A stretch of DNA of 19,430 nucleotides from CAZMOK01 sp964644135. Its GTDB lineage: Bacteria > Bacteroidota > Bacteroidia > Bacteroidales > JAGOPY01. Position numbers and translations under genes: made by a program. Numbering within the stretch: the first letter of the stretch is position 1; every line of letters begins with the position of its first letter. Below the pieces are notes generated by a model. It saw nothing but the letters and a program-made list of their open reading frames with translations, did no database searches and was not told the DNA's origin. Shown piece by piece: positions 8,547 to 16,189 of this stretch. Location: NCBI GenBank assembly GCA_964644135.1, contig CAZXWD010000059.1, positions 1 to 19,430 on the forward strand, read 5' to 3'.

Positions 8547-9294
8547 ATTGAATTACCCCGCCAAGGAGGATGTTACTGCCTGACACCCATTTTGATTCAT
8601 CAGCGAGGAGGAAGAGGATCACGTTGGCCACGTCGGCCGGATCGCCGATGCCCATAGGATATTTTTTGAGGTATTTCTGAATGGATTCGTCAACGATCTC
8701 GGGATTGCCTTCCTTAGCAGGATCGGTCAGGATCTTTGTCCGGACAAGCCCCGGGGAAAGAATGTTGGAACGGATGCCCCTGTTTACCAGTTCGAGGGCC
8801 AGTGACTGTGAATAGGCTTCGAGGGCTGCCTTGGAACTGCCATAGAGCGCCCCTCCGAAATAAGGGCTTTTTGTTGCAACGGATGAAATGAAAACTATGG
8901 ATGAATTATCCTTCAGTTTTTTCTTCATCAGAATTTTTCCGGTCAGCAATACCGGCACCTCAAAATTGATCCTGAAGAGCTTGTTGATGTTCTCCTGCCG
9001 GATGAATTTTGCCGGCGTGGGCCCCACAATTCCCGCACAATGGACCAGCCCGTCAAGTTCATCCACATTTGCCGCCAAAGCGTCTACATCCCTCTCGTCG
9101 GTGAGGTCGGTCACCAGCATCTCGTGCCCTTCACCCTCGAGCGACTCAAAAGTTTCGGAAAGCCTTTCGGAATTCCTTCCTGAAATGAATACCCTGGCAC
9201 CGGCCTTGCTCAGGCGAAGTGCCGTTTCCTTTCCGATCCCGGAAGAGGCACCGGTTATAAGGACGCATTTTCCGGTGAGCTTGCAGTATTCCAT
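8547..9294 (-). CDS. SDR-family oxidoreductase, FabG-like 3-ketoacyl reductase candidate (stop codon in gap)
   Basis: About 249 readable residues of a classical short-chain dehydrogenase. The NAD(P)-binding motif GASSGIG is at 15-21, HCAG (85-88) replaces the usual NNAG, and the catalytic residues are N110, S138, Y151 and K155 (YGSSK). The sequence reaches WVSGSNILLGG at the C-terminal end of the fold, so only a few codons and the stop are lost in the gap. The frame on the other side of the gap is antisense to the sulfotransferase and should not be added. It is last in the ACP-KASIII-SDR operon, four bases after the KASIII stop. This suggests that it reduces the 3-ketoacyl-ACP made by the synthase to 3-hydroxyacyl-ACP. 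Other alcohol or sugar substrates cannot be excluded. Confidence 0.88.
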
Positions 9295-9298
9295 TTTA

Positions 9299-10357
9299 TC
9301 AGATCTCGATTACCGGCGGACAAAAGATCCTGTCGGTCTCAACATATGCACTGCCCCACGACAGCCCAACACCAAACCCTGAAAACAACATCTTCAGTTT
9401 GCCCGACCCGGCCTCTTCATTTATTGTGGCATTTATTGTAAGAGGTATGGAGGCTGAACTGGTATTTCCGTAGGTGGCTATCGAGTAGGGATACTTTTCC
9501 GCTTCAATTTTCAATTTCTTGCGTATCGACTCGTTCATCAACTTATTGGCCTGGTGGAAGATGAAGTAATCGATATCATCTATCTCTTTATCAATTTTTT
9601 CCAATAAGGTAATCACGTTTGGCTGTACTTCCCTCAGTGAAAACTGGAAAACCTTCATCCCGTCGAGGGCTATATGAAGCCGGTGGCGGATTATACCATC
9701 GTTTATCTTCTCTTCTTCGAACGTCATTTCTTTCGAGGCAAAATTCCTGATGCCCCCATCGGGGATGATAATGGCATCATAGCCGCTACCGTCGGTCTGG
9801 AGGTTGAATGCCATCGGTGGGGCATCCTTGTCGAACTCCAGTGCTGTGACAGTCCCGGCATCACCGAAAAGAGGATAGGTACTTTTGTCCTTGTAGGAAG
9901 TGTTCCTGGTAGATACATCACCCACCATCAGGAGTCCTTTTTTTATGCCTGAAGTCGACATAAGGCTTGCAGCAACAGAGAGGCCGTAAACATACCCCGA
10001 ACAGCCCAGTCCTATATCGAAGGCCATGCAGGTTTTGGGTATTCCCAGCTTGTCCTGCAGGATGCCGGCTGTTGCCGGGATGATATAGTCCCTCGACTGT
10101 GAAATGAAGATAAGGAGCTGTATTTCTTCAGGGGACCAGTCAAGGCCTTTCATGATATCCCTTGCAGCAGCTTCGCACAGGTCGGATGTGGCCAGCCCCC
10201 CGGGTGCCACATGGCGTTCCTCAACTCCTACGGTCTTTATGAAGAGTTCCCTTTCCTTCCCGCCAATCCAGTCGTAATCCCTGTTGTATTCAACGGTTTT
10301 CGGAACAGCAGAAGCAATGCCTGCTATCCGTACATTTTCTGCTTGGAATAGGGCCAT
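9299..10357 (-). CDS. 3-oxoacyl-ACP synthase III family protein (KASIII, FabH-like)
   Basis: A 352-residue thiolase-fold condensing enzyme. The catalytic triad is complete: C119 in DIGLGCSGYVYGL, H268 in FIFHQANKLM and N298 in YGNTSSAS. KASIII enzymes join an acyl-CoA or acyl-ACP starter to malonyl-ACP with loss of CO2. It differs from housekeeping FabH in the N-terminal region (YDWIGG) and in the FISQSRDYIIPATAG segment (85-99), features I associate with accessory KASIII proteins of secondary lipid or surface-polysaccharide loci. The start ATG directly abuts the ACP stop (no spacer), which strongly suggests that the ACP is its carrier. The downstream SDR could reduce the product. Starter chain length cannot be predicted here. 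Alternatives are a housekeeping FabH copy (unlikely given the context) or an acyltransferase-like KASIII. Confidence 0.9.
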   Translation of the reverse strand: MALFQAENVRIAGIASAVPKTVEYNRDYDWIGGKERELFIKTVGVEERHVAPGGLATSDLCEAAARDIMKGLDWSPEEIQLLIFISQSRDYIIPATAGILQDKLGIPKTCMAFDIGLGCSGYVYGLSVAASLMSTSGIKKGLLMVGDVSTRNTSYKDKSTYPLFGDAGTVTALEFDKDAPPMAFNLQTDGSGYDAIIIPDGGIRNFASKEMTFEEEKINDGIIRHRLHIALDGMKVFQFSLREVQPNVITLLEKIDKEIDDIDYFIFHQANKLMNESIRKKLKIEAEKYPYSIATYGNTSSASIPLTINATINEEAGSGKLKMLFSGFGVGLSWGSAYVETDRIFCPPVIEI

Positions 10358-10612
10358 TTATTTAGATGCTGTAGCTTCTGCCTTGTCCTTAACCAGGTTG
10401 TAAAGATCCCTGACGGTTTCGGAATCTACGAGATCCTGGGCGGTGATCTCCACGTTATAGTTGACATTAACGTGGGCAATGAAGATAAGTGCATTTATAG
10501 AGTCCCAGGTGAAGTGATCCTTTATCACGCTGTTGGGCTGAAGGACTCCATTCTCCATGTCTTCAAACTCTTCTTCAACCTTAACGATAAACTCTTTTAT
10601 ATCAACCATCAT
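10358..10612 (-). CDS. Acyl carrier protein
   Basis: An acidic protein of 84 residues (counting from ATG at 10612) with the four-helix ACP pattern and a phosphopantetheine site at FTWDSINAL. The serine sits in D-S-I rather than the common D-S-L, which marks it as an accessory ACP. Three start codons lie in a row: TTG at 10615, ATG at 10612 and ATG at 10609. I take the first ATG; there is no clear Shine-Dalgarno sequence. It is first in the operon with KASIII and SDR, and a -7 promoter box lies 19-26 bases upstream. It should carry malonyl and 3-ketoacyl intermediates for its neighbours, and could also accept acyl groups from the FAAL encoded in the divergent operon. Confidence 0.88.
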   Translation of the reverse strand: MMVDIKEFIVKVEEEFEDMENGVLQPNSVIKDHFTWDSINALIFIAHVNVNYNVEITAQDLVDSETVRDLYNLVKDKAEATASK

Positions 10613-10630
10613 CAAAAATTAGCTTTTGCA

Positions 10631-10638
10631 CAAAATTA
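10631..10638 (-). promoter_or_regulatory. Bacteroidota-type -7 promoter box for the ACP-KASIII-SDR operon
   Basis: The minus strand reads TAATTTTG, an exact TAnnTTTG match, 19 bases upstream of the ACP ATG. It is divergent from the box serving the second radical SAM operon. No convincing -33 box is seen. Confidence 0.5.
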
Positions 10639-10689
10639 CGTTTTTTCAATTAAAGAGGGGTTATTTAAAAAGGATTTAAATAGAATGGT

Positions 10690-10697
10690 TAACTTTG
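10690..10697 (+). promoter_or_regulatory. Bacteroidota-type -7 promoter box for the radical SAM 2/3-FAAL operon
   Basis: TAACTTTG matches TAnnTTTG exactly. The predicted leader to the GTG at 10793 is about 90 bases, longer than for the other operons, and contains heptamer repeats. A regulatory leader is possible but I see no recognisable riboswitch. Confidence 0.45.
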
Positions 10698-10731
10698 TAA
10701 ATAGTAAATTGTAGATAGCTGTCAGTACTAA
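10697..10731. repeat. Short heptamer repeat array in the divergent spacer
   Basis: Five consecutive 7-mers: GTAAATA, GTAAATT, GTAGATA, GCTGTCA, GTACTAA. Two further 7-periodic units (GTAACTC, ACAACTC) appear about 30 bases downstream, near 10762-10775. The array lies between the -7 box and the radical SAM start, so it would be part of the transcript leader. Confidence 0.6.
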
Positions 10732-10792
10732 AAGGTTCATAATTATTACTGATAATCGTTCGTAACTCACAACTCAAGAACAGTAAACAACT

Positions 10793-12211
10793 GTGGCTAA
10801 AACAACTAAAGCACGCAAACTCCTCCTCATAAACCCCCTCAGCACAAACAGGGAAGGGCTTATCCTGCACAGCCATGTGATCTATCCGCCCATCGGGCTG
10901 GGGATCGTGGCAGCCCTCACGCCGGACCACTGGGATGTAGAGATCCTGGATGAAAACTTCGAACGCTTTGAATTCCGTGAAGCCGACCTGGTGGCTTTTA
11001 CATCCCTCACAAGCAGTGCCACCCGGGCATACGAGCTTGCCGCGATCTACAGGGAAAAAGGCATCAAGACTGTTCTGGGCGGTATTCATGCCTCAATGGT
11101 ACCGGGTGAAGCACAGAAATATGTGGATTCAATAGTCACCGGGGAAGCAGAAGACATCTGGTGCAGGGTTATAAGCGATTTTGAAGAGGGAAGGCTTAAA
11201 AGAAGGTATGACGCCAAACTCCTCCCCTTTAAAAATGCGGTGAAACCCAGGCGTGATCTTTTCCATCCCGATTACCAGTTCGCCAGCATACAGACCACAC
11301 GGGGTTGCCCTATGAAATGCGAATTCTGCTCGGTACACACTTTCAACGGGGATAAATACCGGGTAAGGCCCGTAGAAGAGGTCCTCGACGAACTGGAAAA
11401 AATTCCACAGGAAAAGATCTATTTTGTTGACGATAACCTCATCGGGTACGGCAAAAGAGCGCAGCAGCGGGCCATCGACCTGTTTCAGGGCATGATCGAC
11501 AGGGGCATCAGAAAACAATGGTTCTGCTCTGCCTCAATGAACTTTGCCGACAACGAAGAGGTGGTAGAGCTGGCCGCGAAGGCCGGCTGTGTGATGGTGC
11601 TGCTGGGCATCGAGTCGGAGCGGGTCGATCAGCTTGAGGAGACCAACAAGAAGATGAACGTGAAGATCGGAATCGACCATTACGATGAAGTCTTCAGCAA
11701 AATACACAAATACGGCATCAGCGTGCTGGGGGCCTTTATCTATGGGCTGGAATCGGACACTCCGGAAACCATGCGGCACAGAACCGAATACATAAACAGT
11801 GCAGATATCGACGCCGTGCAGGCCACCGTGCTAACGCCCCTGCCCGGAACACCCTTGTTCGACCGGATGATGGAGAAAGGACAGATCAGGTGCAGGGATT
11901 TCCCTCACGACTGGCAATATTATGACTTCGTGGAGGTTGTATACGATCACAGGAACATGTCGCGGGAGGAGTTCATGCAGGAGGTCAAAGATAACTGGGA
12001 TATACTTTACAACGATAACGTGCTGAAGAAGAAATTCCTCAGGACACTGAAGCAGACCCGGAGCCCGCTGGCAGCGATCTGGTCGTACGGATCCAACCTT
12101 CAGTATTACAACATGGTATACGAAGGCCAAAGGCCGAGGAAATACATAGAGGATATTTTCGGGCTGGGCGTGACCGACAAGGAGCTGCTGAAATCAAGTC
12201 CGTTCAGGTAA
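10793..12211 (+). CDS. B12-binding domain radical SAM enzyme, paralogue 2
   Basis: A 472-residue paralogue of the protein at 5934-7325 with the same architecture. The cobalamin-type domain covers residues 1-140 (LLLINPL at 10-16, LGGIHASMVP at 95-104, TGEAE at 116-120), then the radical SAM core with C172-x3-C176-x2-C179 in TTRGCPMKCEFCS. The segment VQATVLTPLPGTPLF follows and a C-terminal ~100-residue extension ends the protein. The start is GTG at 10793 (GTGGCTAAAACA, giving MAKTTKARKLLLINP); the third paralogue starts MAKKRYKLLLINP, which supports this choice. The stop is five bases before the next paralogue, so both are in one transcript with the FAAL. It lacks DxHxxG, like its sisters. 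The role is probably methylation, C-C bond formation or cyclisation on a common pathway intermediate. Confidence 0.9.
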   Translation: MAKTTKARKLLLINPLSTNREGLILHSHVIYPPIGLGIVAALTPDHWDVEILDENFERFEFREADLVAFTSLTSSATRAYELAAIYREKGIKTVLGGIHASMVPGEAQKYVDSIVTGEAEDIWCRVISDFEEGRLKRRYDAKLLPFKNAVKPRRDLFHPDYQFASIQTTRGCPMKCEFCSVHTFNGDKYRVRPVEEVLDELEKIPQEKIYFVDDNLIGYGKRAQQRAIDLFQGMIDRGIRKQWFCSASMNFADNEEVVELAAKAGCVMVLLGIESERVDQLEETNKKMNVKIGIDHYDEVFSKIHKYGISVLGAFIYGLESDTPETMRHRTEYINSADIDAVQATVLTPLPGTPLFDRMMEKGQIRCRDFPHDWQYYDFVEVVYDHRNMSREEFMQEVKDNWDILYNDNVLKKKFLRTLKQTRSPLAAIWSYGSNLQYYNMVYEGQRPRKYIEDIFGLGVTDKELLKSSPFR

Positions 12212-12216
12212 TAAAT

Positions 12217-13608
12217 ATGGCAAAGAAGAGGTATAAGCTGTTATTGATAAACCCTGTCAACAACAGGCGCAAAGGCCTGATGATCGACAAGGACTCCATA
12301 TACCCACCTATGGCTCTGGCCATCATTGCCTCACTTACCCCCGACCACTGGGATATCGATATCCACGACGAGAACTTCGTGCCTTTTGAATACAAGGATG
12401 CCGACCTTGTGGGGTTCACCTCGCTTACGGCCACGGTGAACCGCTGCTACGAGATCGCGACCGAATACAGGAAAAACAGGGTGCCTACGATCATTGGCGG
12501 CATACATGCCTCGATGCTGCCCGAAGAGGCCCTGAACTTCGTGGATACCGTTGTGGTAGGTGAAGCTGAGAGCGTTTGGCCAAAGATCATCGAAGATTTT
12601 GAGAAAAACAGGCTCGAAAGGATCTATAAGGCAGAACTGCCGAAGATCGTCAATTCCCCTTCGCCCAGGATCGATCTGTACCAATCGGATTACAGCTTTG
12701 GAAGCGTCCAGACCACCCGGGGCTGCCCGATGAAGTGCGAGTTCTGCTCGGTACACACTTTCAACGGGAGCAAATACAGGCTGAGGAGCGTAGAAAACGC
12801 CGTAGAGGATTTTGCAGCCATACCTCAAGAACGGGTCTATATAGTTGACGACAATTTCGTGGGTTACAGCAAACGGGCCAGGGACCATGCAGTGGCTTTT
12901 TTTAAAGGAATTGTTGAAAAGGGGGCACAAAAACAATGGGCCGGCTCTGCCTCCATGAACATCGCCGACGATGAGGAAGTTCTCTACTGGGCGGCCAAAA
13001 GCGGTTGCAAGCTCATCTTTTTGGGCATCGAATCGGAGTTGATCGACCAGCTTGAGCAATCGCATAAAAAGGTAAACCTTAAGATCGGCACCGACCATTA
13101 CAAGGATGTTTACGACAAGATCCACAAGTACGAGATCTCGGTGCTGGGTGCCTTTATCCTGGGACTGCAGAACGACACCCCTGAAACTATCCTGAACCGC
13201 ACTAATTACATATTGAATTCCGATATCGACATCATACAAGCCTCCGTACTCACACCCCTTCCCGGCACCGAGCTTTACAAGAGGCTAGAGTCCGAAGGCA
13301 GGCTCATCCATACCAACTACCCCAAAGACTGGGAAAAATACAATTATGCAGAGATAGTCTTCCAGCCCGAAAAGATGTCGGTGAACGAGTTCGAAGCGGC
13401 TGTCAGTGAGAGCTGGGACAGGTTGTACAGCAACAAATCGTTGCAGAAGAAATTCCTGAGTACACTCAAGCTCACTAAAAATCCGTCGACGGCCATATGG
13501 GCGCTCACTTCCAACCTGCACCTCCGGAACTTTGTTTTTGAGGGGACAAAAGAAAGGATCGAACTCAGGGATATCATTCCCCAACTATCCCAAATGCAAA
13601 CCGGCTGA
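12217..13608 (+). CDS. B12-binding domain radical SAM enzyme, paralogue 3
   Basis: A 463-residue third copy. The cobalamin-type Rossmann domain is at 1-140 (KLLLINPV at 7-14, PPMALAIIASLTP at 30-42, GGIHASMLP at 94-102, GEAE at 115-118), and the radical SAM cysteines are C170, C174 and C177 in TTRGCPMKCEFCS, followed by VDDNFVGYS and VLTPLPGTELY. The C-terminal extension shares the Q/K-KFL-x-TLK-x-T-K-N/S-P pattern with paralogues 1 and 2, so all three descend from duplication of one full-length gene. It starts with ATG at 12217 and ends six bases before the FAAL start, so it is part of a tight operon. Retention of three intact copies argues for three different substrates or positions, not redundancy. 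The exact reaction cannot be read from sequence. Confidence 0.9.
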   Translation: MAKKRYKLLLINPVNNRRKGLMIDKDSIYPPMALAIIASLTPDHWDIDIHDENFVPFEYKDADLVGFTSLTATVNRCYEIATEYRKNRVPTIIGGIHASMLPEEALNFVDTVVVGEAESVWPKIIEDFEKNRLERIYKAELPKIVNSPSPRIDLYQSDYSFGSVQTTRGCPMKCEFCSVHTFNGSKYRLRSVENAVEDFAAIPQERVYIVDDNFVGYSKRARDHAVAFFKGIVEKGAQKQWAGSASMNIADDEEVLYWAAKSGCKLIFLGIESELIDQLEQSHKKVNLKIGTDHYKDVYDKIHKYEISVLGAFILGLQNDTPETILNRTNYILNSDIDIIQASVLTPLPGTELYKRLESEGRLIHTNYPKDWEKYNYAEIVFQPEKMSVNEFEAAVSESWDRLYSNKSLQKKFLSTLKLTKNPSTAIWALTSNLHLRNFVFEGTKERIELRDIIPQLSQMQTG

Positions 13609-13614
13609 GTAACA

Positions 13615-15647
13615 ATGGAAATGAATAAAGATCCCAGGCTTCAGAGACTATCTTCAACCATTGACCCGAAAATCCTTCCGGCCGGGAACCTTGTGGAACT
13701 CTTTGAAAAAAGAACAGGTGAAAGGCCTGAAAAAATTATCTACTCCTTCCTTGAAGACGGGCTAAACGTGGCTTCAAGCATAACTTACGGGGATATGAAC
13801 AACAGGGCCAAAAGCATTGCAGCCTACCTTCAGAAGCATCACGAAAAAGGCGATCGCGCCCTGATGCTTTTTCCCTCGGGGATCGAGTTCATCGTAAGCC
13901 TGGTGGGCTGTTTTTATTCAGGGATCATAGCGGTTCCGGCTTATCCACCTAAGAAGAACAGGCTTTTCGAAAGGTTTGAAGCCATCGCCAATGATTGCAG
14001 TCCTGCTGTGATACTCACCACGGAAAAGATACACGGCGACCTGGTAAAGAACTTTCCCGGTGAGGACGTCCTGCAAAACGTTCAATATGCCGTATATGAG
14101 GAAATCGCTGATAAGTATGCAGGTGAATGGAAAGATCCGGATGTTGGATTCCGGGATATTGCCATGCTGCAGTACACTTCCGGTTCAACGGGCATGCCCA
14201 ACGGGGTGATCCTGACCCATGAAAATATCCTCTACAATTTGGAATTCATCAAACAGGCTTTCGGACATGATGAGAACCTTGTTGGAGTCAACTGGCTGCC
14301 GGGCTTCCACGATATGGGGCTTATCGGTGCATTGCTGCAGCCCCTTTATGTAGGAGGTTGTAACTACATTATCCCTCCCAACGTTTTCCTCATGCGCCCG
14401 CAGAACTGGCTTAAAGCCATTGGAAAATACAAGGCCATTACAGCAGGCGGGCCTAATTTTGCCTATGAATATTGTGTTGACAGGGTGAAAGATGAAGACC
14501 TTGAGGAAATCGACCTCAGTACCGTAAATCCTTTATTTTCAGGCGCAGAGCCCGTGAGAAAGCACACACTGAAGAAATTCACAGATAAATTCAAAAACAC
14601 AGGCTTGTCGGAAAAACAATTCTACCCATGTTACGGTATGGCTGAATCGGTACTCATCATAACCGGGGGAGAACTTAACGATCCACCTTTATATTTTCAC
14701 GCTGAAGTTGCAGATCTTTTGAATGGGCTTGTTACCGGGAAAGGCGATGAAGATGACGCTGCCACCTTTGTTGGTTGCGGAAGGCCCATGGCAGGCACGG
14801 ATATTGCGATCGTCGACACCCGCACCCTTGATGTTGCACCGGGAGGGATCATAGGTGAGATATGGGTAAAGGGGCCATCGGTTGCACCGGGATACTGGAA
14901 CCAGCCCGGGAAAACAGAAGAGACTTTCAACGCCTTTCTCCCCGACGGGTCAGGGCCCTGGCTCCGCACCGGCGACCTGGGCTTTATCGAACAAGGCCAG
15001 CTTTTCATTACCGGCAGGATGAAAGACCTGATCATCGTCAGGGGCAGGAACTATCACCCTACCGATATTGAACTTACAGTTGAAGGAGCACATGAGGCAG
15101 TGAACAAGGGCTCTGTGGCCGCCTTTCCTGTTGAAACAGAAAAGGGCGAACAACTGGCAGTGGCAGCAGAGATAAAACGCACTTTCCTGAGAGAACTGAA
15201 CGAAGCAGAGGTTTTCGCAGCCATCAGGTCGGCAGTAACGGAGGATCACCAGCTTGAAGCTGCCGCCATTGTGCTGCTGAGGACCAACACACTGCCAAAG
15301 ACCTCCAGCGGCAAGATACAGCGTTTTGAATGCCGTAACCAGTACCTGGAGGGTACGCTTCATTCGGTGGGCTCCTGGAAACAGCCGGAAACAGAAAAGA
15401 CACTCCCCAACCGGGACGAAGAGCTCATCATTACCTGGATGAAGGAATGGATTGCCGGCAAGCTGGATATTGAGAAAGATTCCATTGATGAAACCGTGCC
15501 TGTGGACAAGCTCGGGCTGGATTCAGTGATGGCCGTGGTGATGGCCCAGGATGCCGAGAAGGAGTTCGGGATCGAATGGCCGCTGGATCTGTTCCTTGAA
15601 GAGACTACGTTGGAGAAGATAGCAAAGAAAGGCAGCAAACTGCTTGG
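13615..15647 (+). CDS. Fatty-acyl-AMP ligase with C-terminal acyl carrier domain (3' end in gap)
   Basis: 677 residues are readable. Residues 20-580 are an ANL-superfamily adenylating enzyme with YTSGSTGMPNG (187-197), HDMGL (232-236), YGMAES (340-345), RTGDLG (451-456) and the catalytic lysine K567 in SGKIQR. The HDMGL and RGRNYHPTDIE (476-486) signatures are typical of fatty-acyl-AMP ligases (FAAL), which pass acyl-AMP to a phosphopantetheine arm instead of CoA. Residues about 600-677 are a carrier domain with S637 in GLDSV. The enzyme should activate a free fatty acid and load it on its own ACP domain. ATG at 13615 is the first start; ATG at 13621 is an alternative. The ACP fold is essentially complete at the gap, so the stop is probably just inside it, though an extra domain cannot be excluded. 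The open frame beyond the gap is repeat sequence and not coding. Confidence 0.92.
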
Positions 15648-15747
15648 NNNNNNNNNNNNNNNNNNNNNNNNNNNNNNNNNNNNNNNNNNNNNNNNNNNNN
15701 NNNNNNNNNNNNNNNNNNNNNNNNNNNNNNNNNNNNNNNNNNNNNNN
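15648..15747. other. Scaffold gap (100 N)
   Basis: Exactly 100 undetermined bases at the end of the FAAL gene. Repeat-rich sequence follows directly, which may explain the assembly break. Confidence 0.99.
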
Positions 15748-15760
15748 AAATTGTCCTTAT

Positions 15761-15823
15761 TGGTGCTGGGTACTAGGTGTTGGGTGCTGGGAGTTCTGAG
15801 TTCTGAGTTCTAAGTTCAATGGC
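15761..15823. repeat. Degenerate heptamer tandem repeat
   Basis: Nine 7-base steps: TGGTGCT, GGGTACT, AGGTGTT, GGGTGCT, GGGAGTT, CTGAGTT, CTGAGTT, CTAAGTT, CAATGGC. The unit drifts from a GGGTGCT type to a CTGAGTT type within one array. Confidence 0.85.
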
Positions 15824-15867
15824 TGTTGGTCCACCTGCGGCGGATTAATTCAAAATTTAGAATTCAT

Positions 15868-15895
15868 CTCAACACTCAACACTCAACTCTAATAC
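15868..15895. repeat. Short heptamer tandem repeat
   Basis: Units CTCAACA, CTCAACA, CTCAACT, CTAATAC. It lies immediately outside the left arm of the inverted repeat around the TonB receptor. A related array, read in the opposite orientation, lies outside the right arm. Confidence 0.75.
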
Positions 15896-15970
15896 TCTTC
15901 CCCTCTTCCCCTCCTCTTTTTCTCCTATTTTCTTAACCTCTTAACCTCTTATTTTCTACTCCGTGCTACC
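15895..15970 (-). repeat. Left arm of a 76-bp imperfect inverted repeat flanking the TonB receptor
   Basis: The reverse complement aligns without gaps to 18391-18466 with about 65 of 76 identical bases by hand count. Its best block is AGCACGGAGTAGAAAATAAG and its most variable block is in the middle. The plus strand is pyrimidine-rich here. Confidence 0.88.
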
Positions 15971-16036
15971 GCACCCATTATCCTTATTTAGACTAAACTT
16001 AGAATACTTTTCGGGATTTAAACAAATACAACTATC

Positions 16037-16044
16037 TACATTTG
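16037..16044 (+). promoter_or_regulatory. Candidate Bacteroidota-type -7 box for the TonB receptor transcript
   Basis: TACATTTG matches TAnnTTTG exactly within an A/T-rich stretch. It is about 145 bases before the receptor start and only 13 bases before the small ORF at 16057, which would then be nearly leaderless. The -33 region (TTTTCGG near 16008) is poorly spaced. Confidence 0.4.
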
Positions 16045-16056
16045 TCTCCGGAAATT

Positions 16057-16170
16057 ATGCAACCCTGGAGAAAGACATATCATTTGTGGATTACCCTGGC
16101 TCTGCTGGCCTTCGGGATGCTGCTGGTGAACAATGTCTTTATTGTCTCAATTGTCAGAATTGTGTACTGA
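16057..16170 (+). CDS. Possible 37-residue single-pass membrane peptide upstream of the TonB receptor
   Basis: ATG at 16057 opens a 37-codon frame ending in TGA at 16168-16170. The product begins MQPWRKTYHLW (basic, aromatic) and continues with about 20 hydrophobic residues (ITLALLAFGMLLVNNVFIV), then ends SIVRIVY. A charged start followed by one membrane helix is typical of real small membrane proteins. A nine-base repeat (ATTGTCTCA, ATTGTCAGA, ATTGTGTAC) encodes IVS-IVR-IVY at the end. It sits 19 bases before the receptor gene, in a different frame. It could be a small accessory membrane protein, a translated leader, or chance; nothing by name is recognised. Confidence 0.35.
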   Translation: MQPWRKTYHLWITLALLAFGMLLVNNVFIVSIVRIVY

Positions 16171-16189
16171 CTCTCAAAAATCTAAAACG

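Larger units (their letters stand above)
15748..16056. other. Repeat-rich intergenic region before the TonB receptor
   Basis: No credible gene is present. The stretch holds two heptamer arrays, a pyrimidine-rich left arm of an inverted repeat, and an A/T-rich part (about 15975-16050) with a candidate promoter. Its composition differs sharply from the flanking genes. Confidence 0.75.

Noticed and set aside
12331..13239. 302-codon open frame on the minus strand
   Set aside because: It is fully antisense to the third radical SAM gene and mirrors shorter frames antisense to the other two paralogues. No domain or operon context supports it.
15748..15813. C-terminal tail of the FAAL beyond the gap
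   Set aside because: The frame is read through heptamer repeats and depends on the placeholder length.
16133..16189. N-terminal extension of the TonB receptor from ATG 16133
   Set aside because: It would place 19 polar residues before a good signal peptide; the ATG at 16190 gives a normal export signal.
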